A DNA stretch of 64,000 nt, taken from contig NZ_LZGM01000084.1 in assembly GCF_001690195.1 (NCBI RefSeq), positions 1 to 64,000 on the forward strand, in the 5' to 3' direction. The notes beneath the pieces are model-generated. The model saw only the letters and a list, made by a program, of their open reading frames with translations. It did no database searches and was not told the origin of the DNA. This DNA is from Gilliamella sp. wkB108. Its GTDB lineage: Bacteria > Pseudomonadota > Gammaproteobacteria > Enterobacterales > Orbaceae. The number at the start of each line of letters is the position of its first letter. Position 1 is the first letter of the stretch. Both the position numbers and the translations under genes were made by a program. Below, piece by piece: positions 27,879 through 37,691 of this stretch.

Positions 27879-28123
27879 ACTTTAAAATCATCTTCTTTTA
27901 GCATTTGCAGAAAAAATCCATCATTTTTTATCTTTTCTTCAATTTCATCAGAAGTACCGACGACAAAACGTCTTTTTCCGTCAAGCAATACCTTCATAAC
28001 AAACACTGGCGTACCAAAAATAGAAAGGATTTTTTCAGGAATGGTTGAAAAGTCATTCTCATTTTCCATATACAAATAACAATTCTCTTTTTTACTACTA
28101 CGATAAATATAACACCACATCAT
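27875..28123 (-). CDS. ycgL: YcgL-domain protein
   Basis: 82 residues; the YcgL domain starts [23 protein letters not shown] and includes [19 protein letters not shown] small alpha/beta protein of unknown function. It is shorter at the C-terminus than the ~108-residue E. coli protein. Two ATG codons in a row open the frame; AGGAAG lies 7 bases before the first. ycgN overlaps its stop. Confidence 0.9.
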   Translation of the reverse strand: MMWCYIYRSSKKENCYLYMENENDFSTIPEKILSIFGTPVFVMKVLLDGKRRFVVGTSDEIEEKIKNDGFFLQMLKEDDFKV

Positions 28124-28142
28124 AAGATAACTTCCTTACTAA

Positions 28143-29108
28143 TCAGCACTTTTCCAGGCTATTTTGCAAATATACACCTGCACCAAATAGTCCCGGATCT
28201 TTATGAGTGATAACATACACAGGCACTTTTTTAACCAAAAATGACATACGGCCTTTATTTTCAAATGCATCTCTAAATGCCGATTTTTTAAAAAATTCTA
28301 TGAAACGAGGCACAATACCACCAGCGATATAAACCCCACCTTGTGTATTAAGCGTTAAGACTAAATTTCCGCCAAATCGTCCCATAAAAGTACAAAAGTG
28401 ATTTAAGGTTTGTAAGCAAATTGGACAGCTATTATCTAAGGCTCTTTGCACAATAATATCAGGGGTAATATCCTCTATGGGTTGATTATTGATTTGTAAT
28501 AGTGCTTGATAGATATTAACAATACCATTACCTGATAAAAAACGTTCTGTTGATACACGCCCGAACTTTTTACGCAATTGCACTAATATACGATCTTCTT
28601 CATCGTTAGTCATTGGCAATTCAGTATGGCCTCCTTCACCAGATAAACTTATCCAGTGACCATTGATGTTAATCAGATGTGAGACACCAAGCCCTGTTCC
28701 AGCGCCATAAATAGCGATCGGATAATTTAAATCGGGTTCTCCACCACCAATTTTCACCACATCTTGTGGTAATAATTTAGGAATAGATGTCGATACCGCA
28801 GTAAAATCATTAATAACTTCAAGTGTAGTTAGATTAAGCTCTCTAATAAGTTCAGAACGAGAAAATGACAAATCATTATTAGTCATAGTGATCACATCTT
28901 CATCATCAATCGGGCATGCTATTGCAATGCAAGCCATATCAATTTTTACCGATTGTGTAGCTAAATAATCTTTGATTAATGTTAATAAAACATCGTGTTT
29001 AGCAATAAGAATTTTCGTGATTGCCGATAATTCATTAGTTGTTAAATTATATAATGCAAAGCGAGCATTGGTTCCACCAATATCGGTTACAAGTGCATAT
29101 TGACTCAT
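28143..29108 (-). CDS. glk: Glucokinase
   Basis: 321 residues from the ATG at 29108, which has AGGGAAT upstream; this equals the E. coli length. An upstream in-frame start at 29147 is not supported. ATP-dependent phosphorylation of free cytoplasmic glucose. The ROK-like/hexokinase A fold is shown by LVTDIGGTNARFALYN at the N-terminus, EVINDFTAVS near residue 95, IYGAGTGLGVS near 135 and GGEGGHTE-like SGEGGHTELPM near 155. It lies 19 bp after the ycgL start on the same strand, so the three genes may form one transcript. Confidence 0.95.
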   Translation of the reverse strand: MSQYALVTDIGGTNARFALYNLTTNELSAITKILIAKHDVLLTLIKDYLATQSVKIDMACIAIACPIDDEDVITMTNNDLSFSRSELIRELNLTTLEVINDFTAVSTSIPKLLPQDVVKIGGGEPDLNYPIAIYGAGTGLGVSHLININGHWISLSGEGGHTELPMTNDEEDRILVQLRKKFGRVSTERFLSGNGIVNIYQALLQINNQPIEDITPDIIVQRALDNSCPICLQTLNHFCTFMGRFGGNLVLTLNTQGGVYIAGGIVPRFIEFFKKSAFRDAFENKGRMSFLVKKVPVYVITHKDPGLFGAGVYLQNSLEKC

Positions 29109-29253
29109 GTTATTCCCTTTTTTAACAAATTGATTGATTCTGTGCAAATTGTGAGCTGTTACACTTATGCGCTACAACAAGCTTAATCACAATATTATGA
29201 ACTATTTCTTTAAACTTAACTAGTTTACCTTAATTGGCTATGGCTAAGAGGAT

Positions 29254-29278
29254 TCTCCGCTAATTTTATAAGCGGAGA
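29254..29278 (-). terminator. Hairpin after corA
   Basis: TCTCCGCT and AGCGGAGA form an 8-bp stem around a 9-base AT loop, 32 bp after the corA stop and upstream of glk. No strong T-run follows, so termination may be partial. Confidence 0.5.
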
Positions 29279-29309
29279 GTTGTAATGTGATACACAAATG
29301 AACTAAAAC

Positions 29310-30251
29310 TTATAACCACTTTTTGAGTTTAAAATAAATATATGGTGCAACACCTGCAAGCAACATTAGAATTAACGAAAATGGATATCCATATTCCCAT
29401 TTAAGTTCTGGCATAAATTCAAAATTCATCCCATAAGCAGAAGCGACAACTGTCGGCGGTAAAAAGACAACTGATACCACCGAGAAAATCTTAATAATGC
29501 GACTTTGTTCAATATTAATAAAGCTGGTTGCGGCTTGCATCAAAAAGTTCACTTTTTGAAATAGTGATTCATTATGTGGTACCAACGATTCAATATCGCG
29601 GATAACCTCACGAGCTTGTTCAAGTTGATCTACTGGCATTTTGGCTCTGCGCACCAGATAGTTAACTGCTCGTTGACTATCCATTAGACATAAACGAACT
29701 TTCCAGGCCGTATCTTCAAGTTCAGCCAAAGAAGTAATGGCTTCGTCATAATGCTCTTGAGCAGAGCGATCCATAATAATTAAACTGAGTTCTTCCAGTT
29801 CACTATAGATATTCTCGATTTGATCGGCTAATTGTTCAACTTTCACTTCAAATAGATCGAGTAATACTTCATAAGGATTCCCATCATTCATACCTTGATA
29901 GCGTGAACGCATGCGATATAGGCGAAATGCCGGTAAATCCCGCTCACGTAATGTGAATAAACGTCCGTTATGAACGGTAAATGCAACAGTTGAGTTGCCC
30001 GCACGATCTTCAGCATCTTCATAAAAAAAGAAAGAGTGGACATGCAATCCTTCATTATCTTCAAAAAAACGAGCTGACGCCTCAATATCATCTAATTCTA
30101 TACTTGTAGCTAAGTTTTGTCCTAAATGAGTTAAAACAAAATCTCGATCGGCTTCTTCTGGTTCAATTAAATCAATCCAGGTCGCATTATTTATATCGCC
30201 TTCATTAATTTTCACTAACTGTTTGTTTTTTAGTCCAAACGCATTAATCAT
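29310..30251 (-). CDS. corA: CorA magnesium/cobalt transporter
   Basis: 313 residues (E. coli 316). Long cytoplasmic alpha/beta and coiled helical domain followed by two transmembrane helices at the C-terminus ([22 protein letters not shown] and [18 protein letters not shown]). The YGMNF/GMN signature and the MPELKWEYG loop are the ion-selectivity elements. Pentameric Mg2+ channel of the inner membrane. AAAGGAGG is seven bases before the ATG. Divergent from ssb with ~216 bp between. Confidence 0.96.
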   Translation of the reverse strand: MINAFGLKNKQLVKINEGDINNATWIDLIEPEEADRDFVLTHLGQNLATSIELDDIEASARFFEDNEGLHVHSFFFYEDAEDRAGNSTVAFTVHNGRLFTLRERDLPAFRLYRMRSRYQGMNDGNPYEVLLDLFEVKVEQLADQIENIYSELEELSLIIMDRSAQEHYDEAITSLAELEDTAWKVRLCLMDSQRAVNYLVRRAKMPVDQLEQAREVIRDIESLVPHNESLFQKVNFLMQAATSFINIEQSRIIKIFSVVSVVFLPPTVVASAYGMNFEFMPELKWEYGYPFSLILMLLAGVAPYIYFKLKKWL

Positions 30252-30467
30252 AAGGCCTCCTTTGTGGGAAATTTTTTAGAACATTGCATAAACAAATGTG
30301 TGGCATTATACTCGTTATAGCAATAAATTCCTATGTCTAAGCTAATCTTTCTGTATCTTTCCAATATGGAAGTTGTATTCCATTAATAAATTAAATTCGG
30401 TGATGTTGCTTCATTGTCATGTTACAATACTGAACTTAAATTTTTATGCAATTTTTAGGAGTTTATA

Positions 30468-30989
30468 ATGGCAAACCGAGGTATTAATAAAGTCATTTTA
30501 GTTGGCAACTTAGGCCAAGATCCAGAAGTCCGTTACATGCCAAATGGTAACGCTGTGGCTAATTTTAGCGTTGCAACATCTGAATCATGGAAGGATAAAC
30601 AAACAGGTGAAAACCGCGATCGTACTGAATGGCATCGTGTTGTCGTCTTTGGTAAATTAGCTGAAATTGCTGGTGAATACATAAAGAAAGGTACTCAAGT
30701 TTACCTTGAAGGCCAATTACAAACTCGAAAATGGCAAGATCAAACAGGTAATGATCGCTATACCACAGAGGTCGTGGTTAATCCTGTGGGTGGAACATTA
30801 CAAATCTTAGGATCTCGTAATAACAGTGAAAGTTTTGATGATAACTCGCAACATTGGGGGCAAAGTGCCAATAACGTTTCATCTGCACCAGCTGCACCTG
30901 CTCGCTCATCGGCACCAACAGCGCCAGCAATGCAACAACCTAAAGCACCTGAACCACCAATGGATTTCGATGACGATATTCCATTCTAA
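30468..30989 (+). CDS. ssb: Single-stranded DNA-binding protein
   Basis: 173 residues. N-terminal OB-fold (1-110: [56 protein letters not shown]), then a low-complexity Ser/Ala/Pro/Gln linker, then the acidic tip MDFDDDIPF that recruits partner proteins. TTAGGAG before the ATG. Tetrameric SSB for replication, repair and recombination. Confidence 0.98.
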   Translation: MANRGINKVILVGNLGQDPEVRYMPNGNAVANFSVATSESWKDKQTGENRDRTEWHRVVVFGKLAEIAGEYIKKGTQVYLEGQLQTRKWQDQTGNDRYTTEVVVNPVGGTLQILGSRNNSESFDDNSQHWGQSANNVSSAPAAPARSSAPTAPAMQQPKAPEPPMDFDDDIPF

Positions 30990-31017
30990 AATTACCATTT
31001 TTATGTTGTTCAATAGT

Positions 31018-31033
31018 GGGCGTTAATTCGCCC
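31018..31033 (+). terminator. Weak hairpin after ssb
   Basis: GGGCG and CGCCC around TTAATT, 28 bp after the ssb stop. Short stem, no clear T-run. Confidence 0.4.
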
Positions 31034-31102
31034 ATATATTATATCTAGCTTATTTGAATTATAATTATCTGTATTTTTTGCCATTAGGTCTTAATAATAT
31101 TT

Positions 31103-31765
31103 ATGTTAGAGCTTATACAAACTGTTGGTTTTGGGTTAATTTTGTTTATTCCGTTAACCAATCCGTTAACCACCGTAGTGCTACTACTTGGTTTATCGGG
31201 TGATATGACCAATGAAGAACGTAATTATCAGTCTAAAATGGCTTGTATTTATGTATTTGTGATTATGGTTGCCTCATTTTATTGTGGTCAATTAATTATG
31301 AGTACATTTGGTATTTCTATTCCCGGTTTACGCATTGCTGGAGGTATGATTGTTGGTATTATCGGCTTTAGAATGCTCTTTCCCCAGCAACCATCGCATA
31401 GAACATTGGAAGCAGATGCTAAAAAGAAGGAACCTTCCAATAATATTGCTTTTGTGCCATTAGCTATGCCTAGTACAGCAGGACCTGGAACAATAGCAAT
31501 GATAATTAGTATGGCATCAACAGTAAAAAGTGGTGGTTATGATGTTTCAACTTGGGTAGTTTATACCGCCTCAATTTTGGTTCCACTATTGTTATGTCTT
31601 ATTCTTTGGTTTTGTATGCGTAGTGCTGGTAGTATAATGCGTTTCATGGGGAAAAGTGGCATAGAAGCCACCTCACGATTTATGGGTTTTTTATTAGTCT
31701 GTGTGGGTACGCAATTTATTATTAATGGCGTCAAAGAGTTAATTGTCAATTTTCCTAATATTTAA
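31103..31765 (+). CDS. marC: MarC/UPF0056 family membrane protein
   Basis: 220 residues, nearly the length of E. coli MarC (221) and alike throughout: [55 protein letters not shown], and [22 protein letters not shown]. Six hydrophobic helices are expected. Despite its name, a role in antibiotic resistance is not supported in E. coli; function unknown. It stands alone, without the mar regulators. YhgN is a possible alternative, but the PQQ and APLAMP regions fit MarC better. Confidence 0.85.
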   Translation: MLELIQTVGFGLILFIPLTNPLTTVVLLLGLSGDMTNEERNYQSKMACIYVFVIMVASFYCGQLIMSTFGISIPGLRIAGGMIVGIIGFRMLFPQQPSHRTLEADAKKKEPSNNIAFVPLAMPSTAGPGTIAMIISMASTVKSGGYDVSTWVVYTASILVPLLLCLILWFCMRSAGSIMRFMGKSGIEATSRFMGFLLVCVGTQFIINGVKELIVNFPNI

Positions 31766-31870
31766 TTTTGCTGTTACTGAAATAAACTCGATAAAGTCGC
31801 TTGCAAATAACCATTCAATCGTCAAATTGTTGGTGCAAGATAACTTAATAAATATCAAATTGAAATAAAA

Positions 31871-32563
31871 TTATAGCTTAGGTATATTTTTTATCATCTC
31901 CACTCGCATGAAATAATCATAGAGTGGTAATAGTTGTTTAAATCTCTTCGCTAACTTATCCGGCAAATCACCATTAAGCACGTCGTCTATTTGTTTGCTT
32001 GTCACCATGACAGTAAGGCTTTTGCGATTATACCATGTCGCAATTTTTTCATCTTGCTCTTTAATTAAAGGACGTTTATAACTTTCACCAACTAACGTAA
32101 ATGGTTTTTTAACACAATTAATCACTTTTAAAAATTTTGCAGGATCCTTTAGTACTTCTTCCCGAAAGATATCCATTGTTTGCTTGGATGCACAATAATA
32201 ACCAAGCCCAAACTGATACGTATCTTTACTAATTTCAAAGAAGTAAGCAGGTGCTTCTTTCCAATCACGATTCGGGCGTTTAAATGTGAGCCATAAGTGA
32301 TCTCGATATAAGGATTTATCGTGTGAAAAACGGGTATCTCGGTGGATCCTTGAGATTGTTTTACCGATTGCCGGACGGGTTTCGAACCATTCGTCAATTT
32401 TAAGCATTGCCGGAGTTAACTGCTCAACGAGCAATCGAAAAGGTTTGACTAAATCATTATCATAAATGGCTCGATTTTGTTCAAACCACGATCGACTATT
32501 ATTAATCCATGCATCTTGTAGAAAATTGAGTCCTGCTTGAGTAAAACCGGTAAACTGAGCCAT
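31871..32563 (-). CDS. DUF2461/TIGR02453 family protein
   Basis: 230 residues. Family features: FTGFTQAGLNFLQDAWINNSRSWFEQNRAIYDNDL at the start (readable as FTGFTQAGLNFL, NSRSWFEQNR), then GKTISRIHRDTRFSHDKSLYR and the APAYFFEIS segment. Function unknown; widespread in bacteria. Its ATG overlaps the kdsB stop (TAATG), so it is translationally coupled to kdsB, which is not the E. coli arrangement. Confidence 0.88.
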   Translation of the reverse strand: MAQFTGFTQAGLNFLQDAWINNSRSWFEQNRAIYDNDLVKPFRLLVEQLTPAMLKIDEWFETRPAIGKTISRIHRDTRFSHDKSLYRDHLWLTFKRPNRDWKEAPAYFFEISKDTYQFGLGYYCASKQTMDIFREEVLKDPAKFLKVINCVKKPFTLVGESYKRPLIKEQDEKIATWYNRKSLTVMVTSKQIDDVLNGDLPDKLAKRFKQLLPLYDYFMRVEMIKNIPKL

Positions 32564-33330
32564 TATAACTCCTTAAATAATTCTCTTACTTTGTCTAAAT
32601 CTGCTTGAGTATCAACCCCTATAGCGGGAGACTGTTTAGCTACCGCAACATGAATTCTCTCACCATACCAAAGAACTCTAAGCTGTTCTAACATCTCAAT
32701 TTGTTCAAGCGTCGATGGTGTCCATTTAACATACTGACGAATAAAACCTGTAAGATAAGCATAAATACCAATATGTCGTAGGTAAAAATCACCAATACTG
32801 GTTTGTTTGGATAAATCGGCAGATTTAGCAAATCGATCGCGTTCCCATGGAATTGTCGCACGGGAAAAATAGAGTGCATAACCATCTTTATCTGTGACAA
32901 CTTTAACCGCACCTGTATTAAATGCCTCTTCGACCGAATTAATCGGAACAGCAAGTGTTGCCATACCTGTTTTAAATTGGACTAGATTGTTTGCCACTTG
33001 ATCTATAATAATAGGAGGAATTAAGGGTTCATCACCTTGTACATTGACAATAATTTCATCATCAGCAAATTGATAAGCATCGACCACTTCAGCTAAACGC
33101 TCGGTTCCGGAATTATGTTTATCACTGGTGAGAATAACTTCACCGCCATAATCCTTAACTACATCAAAAACTTGTTGATGATCCGTTGCCACAATCACAC
33201 GACTGGCTGATGATTTTTTGGCTTGTTCCATTACTCGAACTATCATAGGTTTACCATGAATATCTGCCAATGGTTTAGCAGGTAAGCGACTTGATGCATA
33301 TCGAGCAGGAATAATAACTGTAAAATTCAT
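32563..33330 (-). CDS. kdsB: 3-deoxy-manno-octulosonate cytidylyltransferase
   Basis: 255 residues. CMP-KDO synthetase, activating KDO for lipopolysaccharide. Motifs: [25 protein letters not shown] with the CTP-binding Arg/Lys, [20 protein letters not shown] with metal Asp, and [16 protein letters not shown] precedes the ATG. It follows ycaR by 21 bp in the lpxK-ycaR-kdsB order of E. coli, so lipid A kinase and KDO activation are made from one transcript. Confidence 0.96.
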   Translation of the reverse strand: MNFTVIIPARYASSRLPAKPLADIHGKPMIVRVMEQAKKSSASRVIVATDHQQVFDVVKDYGGEVILTSDKHNSGTERLAEVVDAYQFADDEIIVNVQGDEPLIPPIIIDQVANNLVQFKTGMATLAVPINSVEEAFNTGAVKVVTDKDGYALYFSRATIPWERDRFAKSADLSKQTSIGDFYLRHIGIYAYLTGFIRQYVKWTPSTLEQIEMLEQLRVLWYGERIHVAVAKQSPAIGVDTQADLDKVRELFKEL

Positions 33331-33351
33331 AACTAAAACCTTATATTTTCA

Positions 33352-33537
33352 TTATTCTTGAGTAAGCAATGGTTGGGATAGTTTTTGTGCTTCATTTTCC
33401 AGTAAAACGGGAATGCCCTCTTTCACTGTATAAATTAACCTATCTGTATAACAGATCAATTGCTGATGTACTGCATCGTATTCCAGTTCACCATGACATT
33501 TCGGACAAGCAATGGCGCGAAGAAGTCTCTCTTTCAT
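33352..33537 (-). CDS. ycaR: Trm112-like/UPF0434 protein YcaR
   Basis: 61 residues (E. coli 60). Single Trm112-like zinc-ribbon-type fold: LLRAIACPKCHGELEYD with CPKC, then DRLIYTVKEGIPVLLENEA. Only one CxxC is present, as in this family. Function unknown. It lies four bases after lpxK and 21 before kdsB. Confidence 0.92.
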   Translation of the reverse strand: MKERLLRAIACPKCHGELEYDAVHQQLICYTDRLIYTVKEGIPVLLENEAQKLSQPLLTQE

Positions 33538-33541
33538 TTTT

Positions 33542-34549
33542 TTATTCTCTTTGTGATTTTATATTGGCTAACAACCAACAAATCTGATCTATTGCCGCTG
33601 ACGGTATCACTGCATCAATGGGCAAATACCACCAGTTAGGTAATGCAAATTGCCGACATTTTACCGCATCTTTTTCAGTCATTAAAAGTGTTTGTTCATT
33701 GGTGGCTAGATTTGCCAATAATGATAAACTAAATTGTTGATGATCTGCAAAAGAGGTGGTTTTTATAACATCTGCTTTCATCGCAGTTAACATAGCAAAA
33801 AAACGTTGCGGATGACTAATGCCAGCAATAGCACAAATATTATGCAGCTCAGCTAATTTCCTTTTTTCTTGTGTTAACAAATTTACCGCGTACAGCGGTG
33901 CTAATTGCATTGTATAAGTTTTATCGGGATACTGTTTATTTAGATTATTAACACTATCACCATTTATCATGATTAAATCGACTGATTGCAACCGGTTTGT
34001 TCTTTCTCTCATAGGACCTGCCGGTATCCACCAACCATTACCAAATAGACGTTTACCGTCAACAACAACAATTTCTATATCACGAGCCAGCGCATAATGT
34101 TGTAAACCATCGTCAGTTAAAATTACATCTAACTTGTGATGTTTAAGCAGTATTTGTACAGCTTGACAGCGATTAGGTGAAACTGCAACAGGGACTTGGG
34201 TTCGTTGATAAATTAATACAGGTTCATCACCGGCTTGTTCAGTGGTGGTATGTTCATCTAACATGAGTGGATAGTTATCAGCTTTACCACCATAGCCTCG
34301 CGAGACGATACCAATTTTTAATCCTTTAGCTTTTAAGGCTTCAATTAATCCAATTGCGAAAGGTGTTTTACCGTTACCGCCTACCGACAAATTGCCGATA
34401 ATAATTACCGGAACTGGTGAATGCCAAGATTTCAATATTCCGGTTTGATATAATTTACGCCGAACATAGGCAATCAAACCGTACAAACAGGAAAATGGTA
34501 TCAGTAACCAAAATAACGGATTTTTACCATACCATAACTTTTCAATCAT
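33542..34549 (-). CDS. lpxK: Tetraacyldisaccharide 4'-kinase
   Basis: 335 residues. Phosphorylates the 4' position of the lipid A precursor at the inner membrane. N-terminal hydrophobic anchor (FWLLIPFSCLYGLIAYVRRKLY), P-loop IGNLSVGGNGKTPF near residue 50, and SRGYGGK near 90; DDGLQHYAL near 148 contains the catalytic Asp. In E. coli msbA directly precedes lpxK; here the preceding gene is comEC. Confidence 0.96.
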   Translation of the reverse strand: MIEKLWYGKNPLFWLLIPFSCLYGLIAYVRRKLYQTGILKSWHSPVPVIIIGNLSVGGNGKTPFAIGLIEALKAKGLKIGIVSRGYGGKADNYPLMLDEHTTTEQAGDEPVLIYQRTQVPVAVSPNRCQAVQILLKHHKLDVILTDDGLQHYALARDIEIVVVDGKRLFGNGWWIPAGPMRERTNRLQSVDLIMINGDSVNNLNKQYPDKTYTMQLAPLYAVNLLTQEKRKLAELHNICAIAGISHPQRFFAMLTAMKADVIKTTSFADHQQFSLSLLANLATNEQTLLMTEKDAVKCRQFALPNWWYLPIDAVIPSAAIDQICWLLANIKSQRE

Positions 34550-34626
34550 AACTTAATATTCACTCTATTGTGTTTAGTCAATATCATCTGCGATGTATAT
34601 TTATTGATAACTGTAGATACCTTATT

Positions 34627-36936
34627 TTACTCATAAATAGGTAAACTACCAAACCAATCATGATACCATCTAGGGCTTATTTCTCCTCGCATTGTTTTTA
34701 ATGTCCAGTCATGTTTATTAAAAAATAGACTAATTTGACCTGATTTAGCCGTAATGAGAAAATCTAAATCTAATTCACGATAACGGGCAATGCTTTTATA
34801 TGAAGGTAGCTTCCATGGGTTATAACGTGATGTAGAAGCAAATGAAAGTCGTGGTGCAACATGATTGATGAAAGTATAACTTGATGAGGTATTACTAGCA
34901 TGATGAGGAATTTGTAAAAACGTCGATGCTAGTTTATTGTGATATTTTGCAACTAATTGATACTCTTGATTACGCTCTAAATCCCCTGTTAATAATAGCT
35001 TAAAATTACCGTCACTAATTTGTAAGACACAAGAATCCTCATTCTGGGCATAATCAACTAATTTATCCGGCCATAAAACCTGTAAAGTTAAACGATCCCA
35101 AGTTATAGTATTACCAGTAATACAGTGATAATGGTTATTTAGTTTAGAAGATGAACTCATCAGCCATGCATTAGGATAATATTTCTGAAGTTCAGTTAAA
35201 CCACCAATGTGATCGTTATGCTGATGACTTATAATGATGCCCTGTACATCTAAATTGTGCCACTGTAAGAAAGGAATAATGATGCGCTGCATAGCTGAAC
35301 TTTTTTCCCATTTTGCACCAGTATCATATAATATTGCTGATTTACCATTATGTAAGACAACAGCCAATCCATGCCCAACATCTAACATATCTAATCGCCA
35401 TGAATAGTCCTGCTGTTTGAACAAAGGGCTAATTAGTATTATCCATAATACTAATAAAGTAATGAAAAATCGGCGCCAGCATCCGGTACGTAAAACAAAA
35501 ATAAGTAACCAACCACTAATACTCAATAGATAGAGATTAGAACAAACAGTTAACCAGCCATAATTAAGCTGTTTTAAACAATAAAATAACCATTCCAGTG
35601 ATTGTTCAGCAATAAACCAAAACCATAATGCAATATAAAAACAGTCAACAATAGTATAGAGTAGCGCCAATAAAATTGCCGGAAAGGTGCAAAAAGAGAT
35701 AATAGGAATAGCAATTAAATTGGTTAATAATGACGCCATACTTATTCCATGAAAAATCAAAAGTTGAATGGGTAATAAAAGTAACATCAAACCCAGTTGT
35801 AAATGCAGTAATCTAACCAAATACCAACGCTTTTTATGTTGCATAAACCTAGGTAAAGGTATCCATTCAAAAAGAAAAATCAAACTTATAACGGCATAAC
35901 AGGATAACCAAAAACTTTCAGATAAAATCATTAAAGGATCGAACAATAATAAGATAGCAATGATGCGATTAATTTTTTGCCAAGCACTGAGTTGATAATT
36001 GTAATAACGTAAATAGATCCAAACTGACAACGCCAAAATAGCACGCAATGCAGGCGGATTAAAACCTGTTAACCATGCATAACAAAAGGCTCCAAACCAC
36101 CCAATTACAATAGGAATACCATAATAAATTAGACGTTGAGGCAGTAAAAACAAAGCTATTTTTACAGTGAATGAACAAATCATAAAAACCAATAAAATAT
36201 GCATTCCTGATATTGCCATTAAATGTGCAACTCCAGTTTGTAGCATAATATTGCGGTTATCATCATCTAATTGAGTGCGATCACCAAAAGCCAATGCTAG
36301 CAAAATATCACGGTAAGAAAATAAGTTAATATAAGAGGTAGCCTGGTTAACGACTGTCTGTCTGATATTGATTTTGTCACTAACTAAATTAGCTTTAAGT
36401 ACTTTTGCTGATAATAAATTTCGATTAGCAATCGCAAAGCGTTGACTATCAAATCCACCTTCATTTAAATAACTATGGACAACTCTAGTTTTTAACGTAA
36501 GTTGCCAGATTTGACCGGCTAATGGCGTTTGTGATTGATCCCAATAAACCGATATAGGTAGTTCAAAATCTAAAGGATGATTATCAATTTCAAGCAGAGT
36601 AAATTTAATAAAGTATGGCGATGAGTCTGCCAATAAATATCGGGTATTGAGACCATCAACTTTAGCTTTCACTAAGAGAGTTTTATCAATGTAAGTAATG
36701 GTATTGGTTAAATACTGTTTTGAATAAGCTGTTGACCATAAAAAGCTTAATATAAACACAGCAAAGATCATCAGATAATTGCGAAATTTAGACGGTATGA
36801 AAAACAGTGCAAAAGCTAATATAAATGCCAGAACATACCACTGATTATCGGTAGGTAATGCCCGCAAAAACATTAATGGCACACAACCTAATGAAGCACT
36901 AATTGCGAGTAAATCAAGTGAGTAAAACTGTCGCAT
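34627..36936 (-). CDS. comEC: ComEC/Rec2-family DNA uptake channel protein (YcaI)
   Basis: 769 residues from the ATG at 36936; a TTG five codons earlier (36951) is also possible and neither has a good ribosome site. Three parts: N-terminal OB-like domain with early membrane helices, a central competence domain with many hydrophobic helices around FGDRTQLDDDNRNIMLQTGVAHLMAISGMHI, and a C-terminal metallo-beta-lactamase-like domain with DVGHGLAVVL, HQHNDHIGG (metal ligands) and TGDLERNQE. It carries single-stranded DNA across the inner membrane in competent cells. With the pilT-like ATPase in the window it fits, but does not prove, natural competence. Confidence 0.92.
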   Translation of the reverse strand: MRQFYSLDLLAISASLGCVPLMFLRALPTDNQWYVLAFILAFALFFIPSKFRNYLMIFAVFILSFLWSTAYSKQYLTNTITYIDKTLLVKAKVDGLNTRYLLADSSPYFIKFTLLEIDNHPLDFELPISVYWDQSQTPLAGQIWQLTLKTRVVHSYLNEGGFDSQRFAIANRNLLSAKVLKANLVSDKINIRQTVVNQATSYINLFSYRDILLALAFGDRTQLDDDNRNIMLQTGVAHLMAISGMHILLVFMICSFTVKIALFLLPQRLIYYGIPIVIGWFGAFCYAWLTGFNPPALRAILALSVWIYLRYYNYQLSAWQKINRIIAILLLFDPLMILSESFWLSCYAVISLIFLFEWIPLPRFMQHKKRWYLVRLLHLQLGLMLLLLPIQLLIFHGISMASLLTNLIAIPIISFCTFPAILLALLYTIVDCFYIALWFWFIAEQSLEWLFYCLKQLNYGWLTVCSNLYLLSISGWLLIFVLRTGCWRRFFITLLVLWIILISPLFKQQDYSWRLDMLDVGHGLAVVLHNGKSAILYDTGAKWEKSSAMQRIIIPFLQWHNLDVQGIIISHQHNDHIGGLTELQKYYPNAWLMSSSSKLNNHYHCITGNTITWDRLTLQVLWPDKLVDYAQNEDSCVLQISDGNFKLLLTGDLERNQEYQLVAKYHNKLASTFLQIPHHASNTSSSYTFINHVAPRLSFASTSRYNPWKLPSYKSIARYRELDLDFLITAKSGQISLFFNKHDWTLKTMRGEISPRWYHDWFGSLPIYE

Positions 36937-36951
36937 TTTTTTAAACCACAA

Positions 36952-37252
36952 TAATGTTGGGGGGAATAAATTAATCAGCCTAGCATGATATGATTACGAA
37001 ATAATAATCCGTTGTTAGAATTTGGAGTTAGCTTCCAGTTTTATACTTTAGTTAAGGCTGTTGTCATAAACTCACAACCAAAACCTATGGTTATCGGTAG
37101 TTTCACTGCATAGTTAAATGGAAATTTTGATAATGTTCACTAAAGTATTTAAAGGGAAAATAATTTTTGAAAATTGTTTAGTATTGTTATTTACAGAAAA
37201 TATTTATTTTTTTGAGAATAAACAAGTTATTTAATTAAAGATAGGACACGCA
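36952..37252. other. Intergenic region upstream of comEC
   Basis: About 300 bp before comEC and after the ihfB terminator. AT-rich, no supportable gene; probable comEC promoter region. Nothing resembling msbA remains here. Confidence 0.5.
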
Positions 37253-37281
37253 GAAAAAAAAGCCTTTGATTTCTCAAAGGC
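37253..37281 (-). terminator. Rho-independent terminator of ihfB
   Basis: GCCTTTGA and TCAAAGGC pair around GAAA-type loop, followed on the minus strand by eight T. It lies 20 bp after the ihfB stop and separates ihfB from comEC. Confidence 0.92.
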
Positions 37282-37300
37282 CTCTAGTTGAATGATATTT

Positions 37301-37591
37301 TTATGCTTTTGCAGCATTATTTACTCTTTCACGCAATTCTTTACCCGGTTTAAAGTGAGGAATATATTTATGTTTAACCTCAACATTGCCACCTGTTCTT
37401 GGATTTCTTGCTTTACGTGGGGCGCGATAATTTAAACTAAAACTACCAAAACCTCGAATCTCTACACGATCGTTACTCTCCATAGCTAAAGCGATCTGTT
37501 CAATGATATCTCTTACAGCATCATCAACTAGTTGCACAGGAAGGTGTGCCCGCCAGCTTACTATTTTTTCTGCTAAATCTGATCTGTTCAT
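37301..37591 (-). CDS. ihfB: Integration host factor beta subunit
   Basis: 96 residues from the ATG at 37591, chosen because GGAG sits five bases before it; a GTG two codons earlier overlaps that site. HU/IHF fold: DAVRDIIEQIALAM, then RVEIRGFGSFSLNYRAPRKARNPRTG with the beta arms that bend DNA and the intercalating Pro, and PHFKPGKELRERVN. Forms a heterodimer with IhfA. Gene order rpsA-ihfB is the enteric one. Confidence 0.96.
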   Translation of the reverse strand: MNRSDLAEKIVSWRAHLPVQLVDDAVRDIIEQIALAMESNDRVEIRGFGSFSLNYRAPRKARNPRTGGNVEVKHKYIPHFKPGKELRERVNNAAKA

Positions 37592-37650
37592 GGTCACTCC
37601 TTAATTATTTATGCGACATTTAATCTTTTCATTTTATACCACAAAAGAAA

Positions 37651-37668
37651 AAGAGGGCAAGCCCTCTT
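37651..37668 (-). terminator. Terminator after rpsA
   Basis: AAGAGGGC and GCCCTCTT around a tiny central AA, so the real loop is CAAG; T-rich on both sides. Between rpsA stop and ihfB start, so part of ihfB transcription likely starts independently. Confidence 0.85.
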
Positions 37669-37691
37669 TTTATCTTTGAATAAATATTTTT

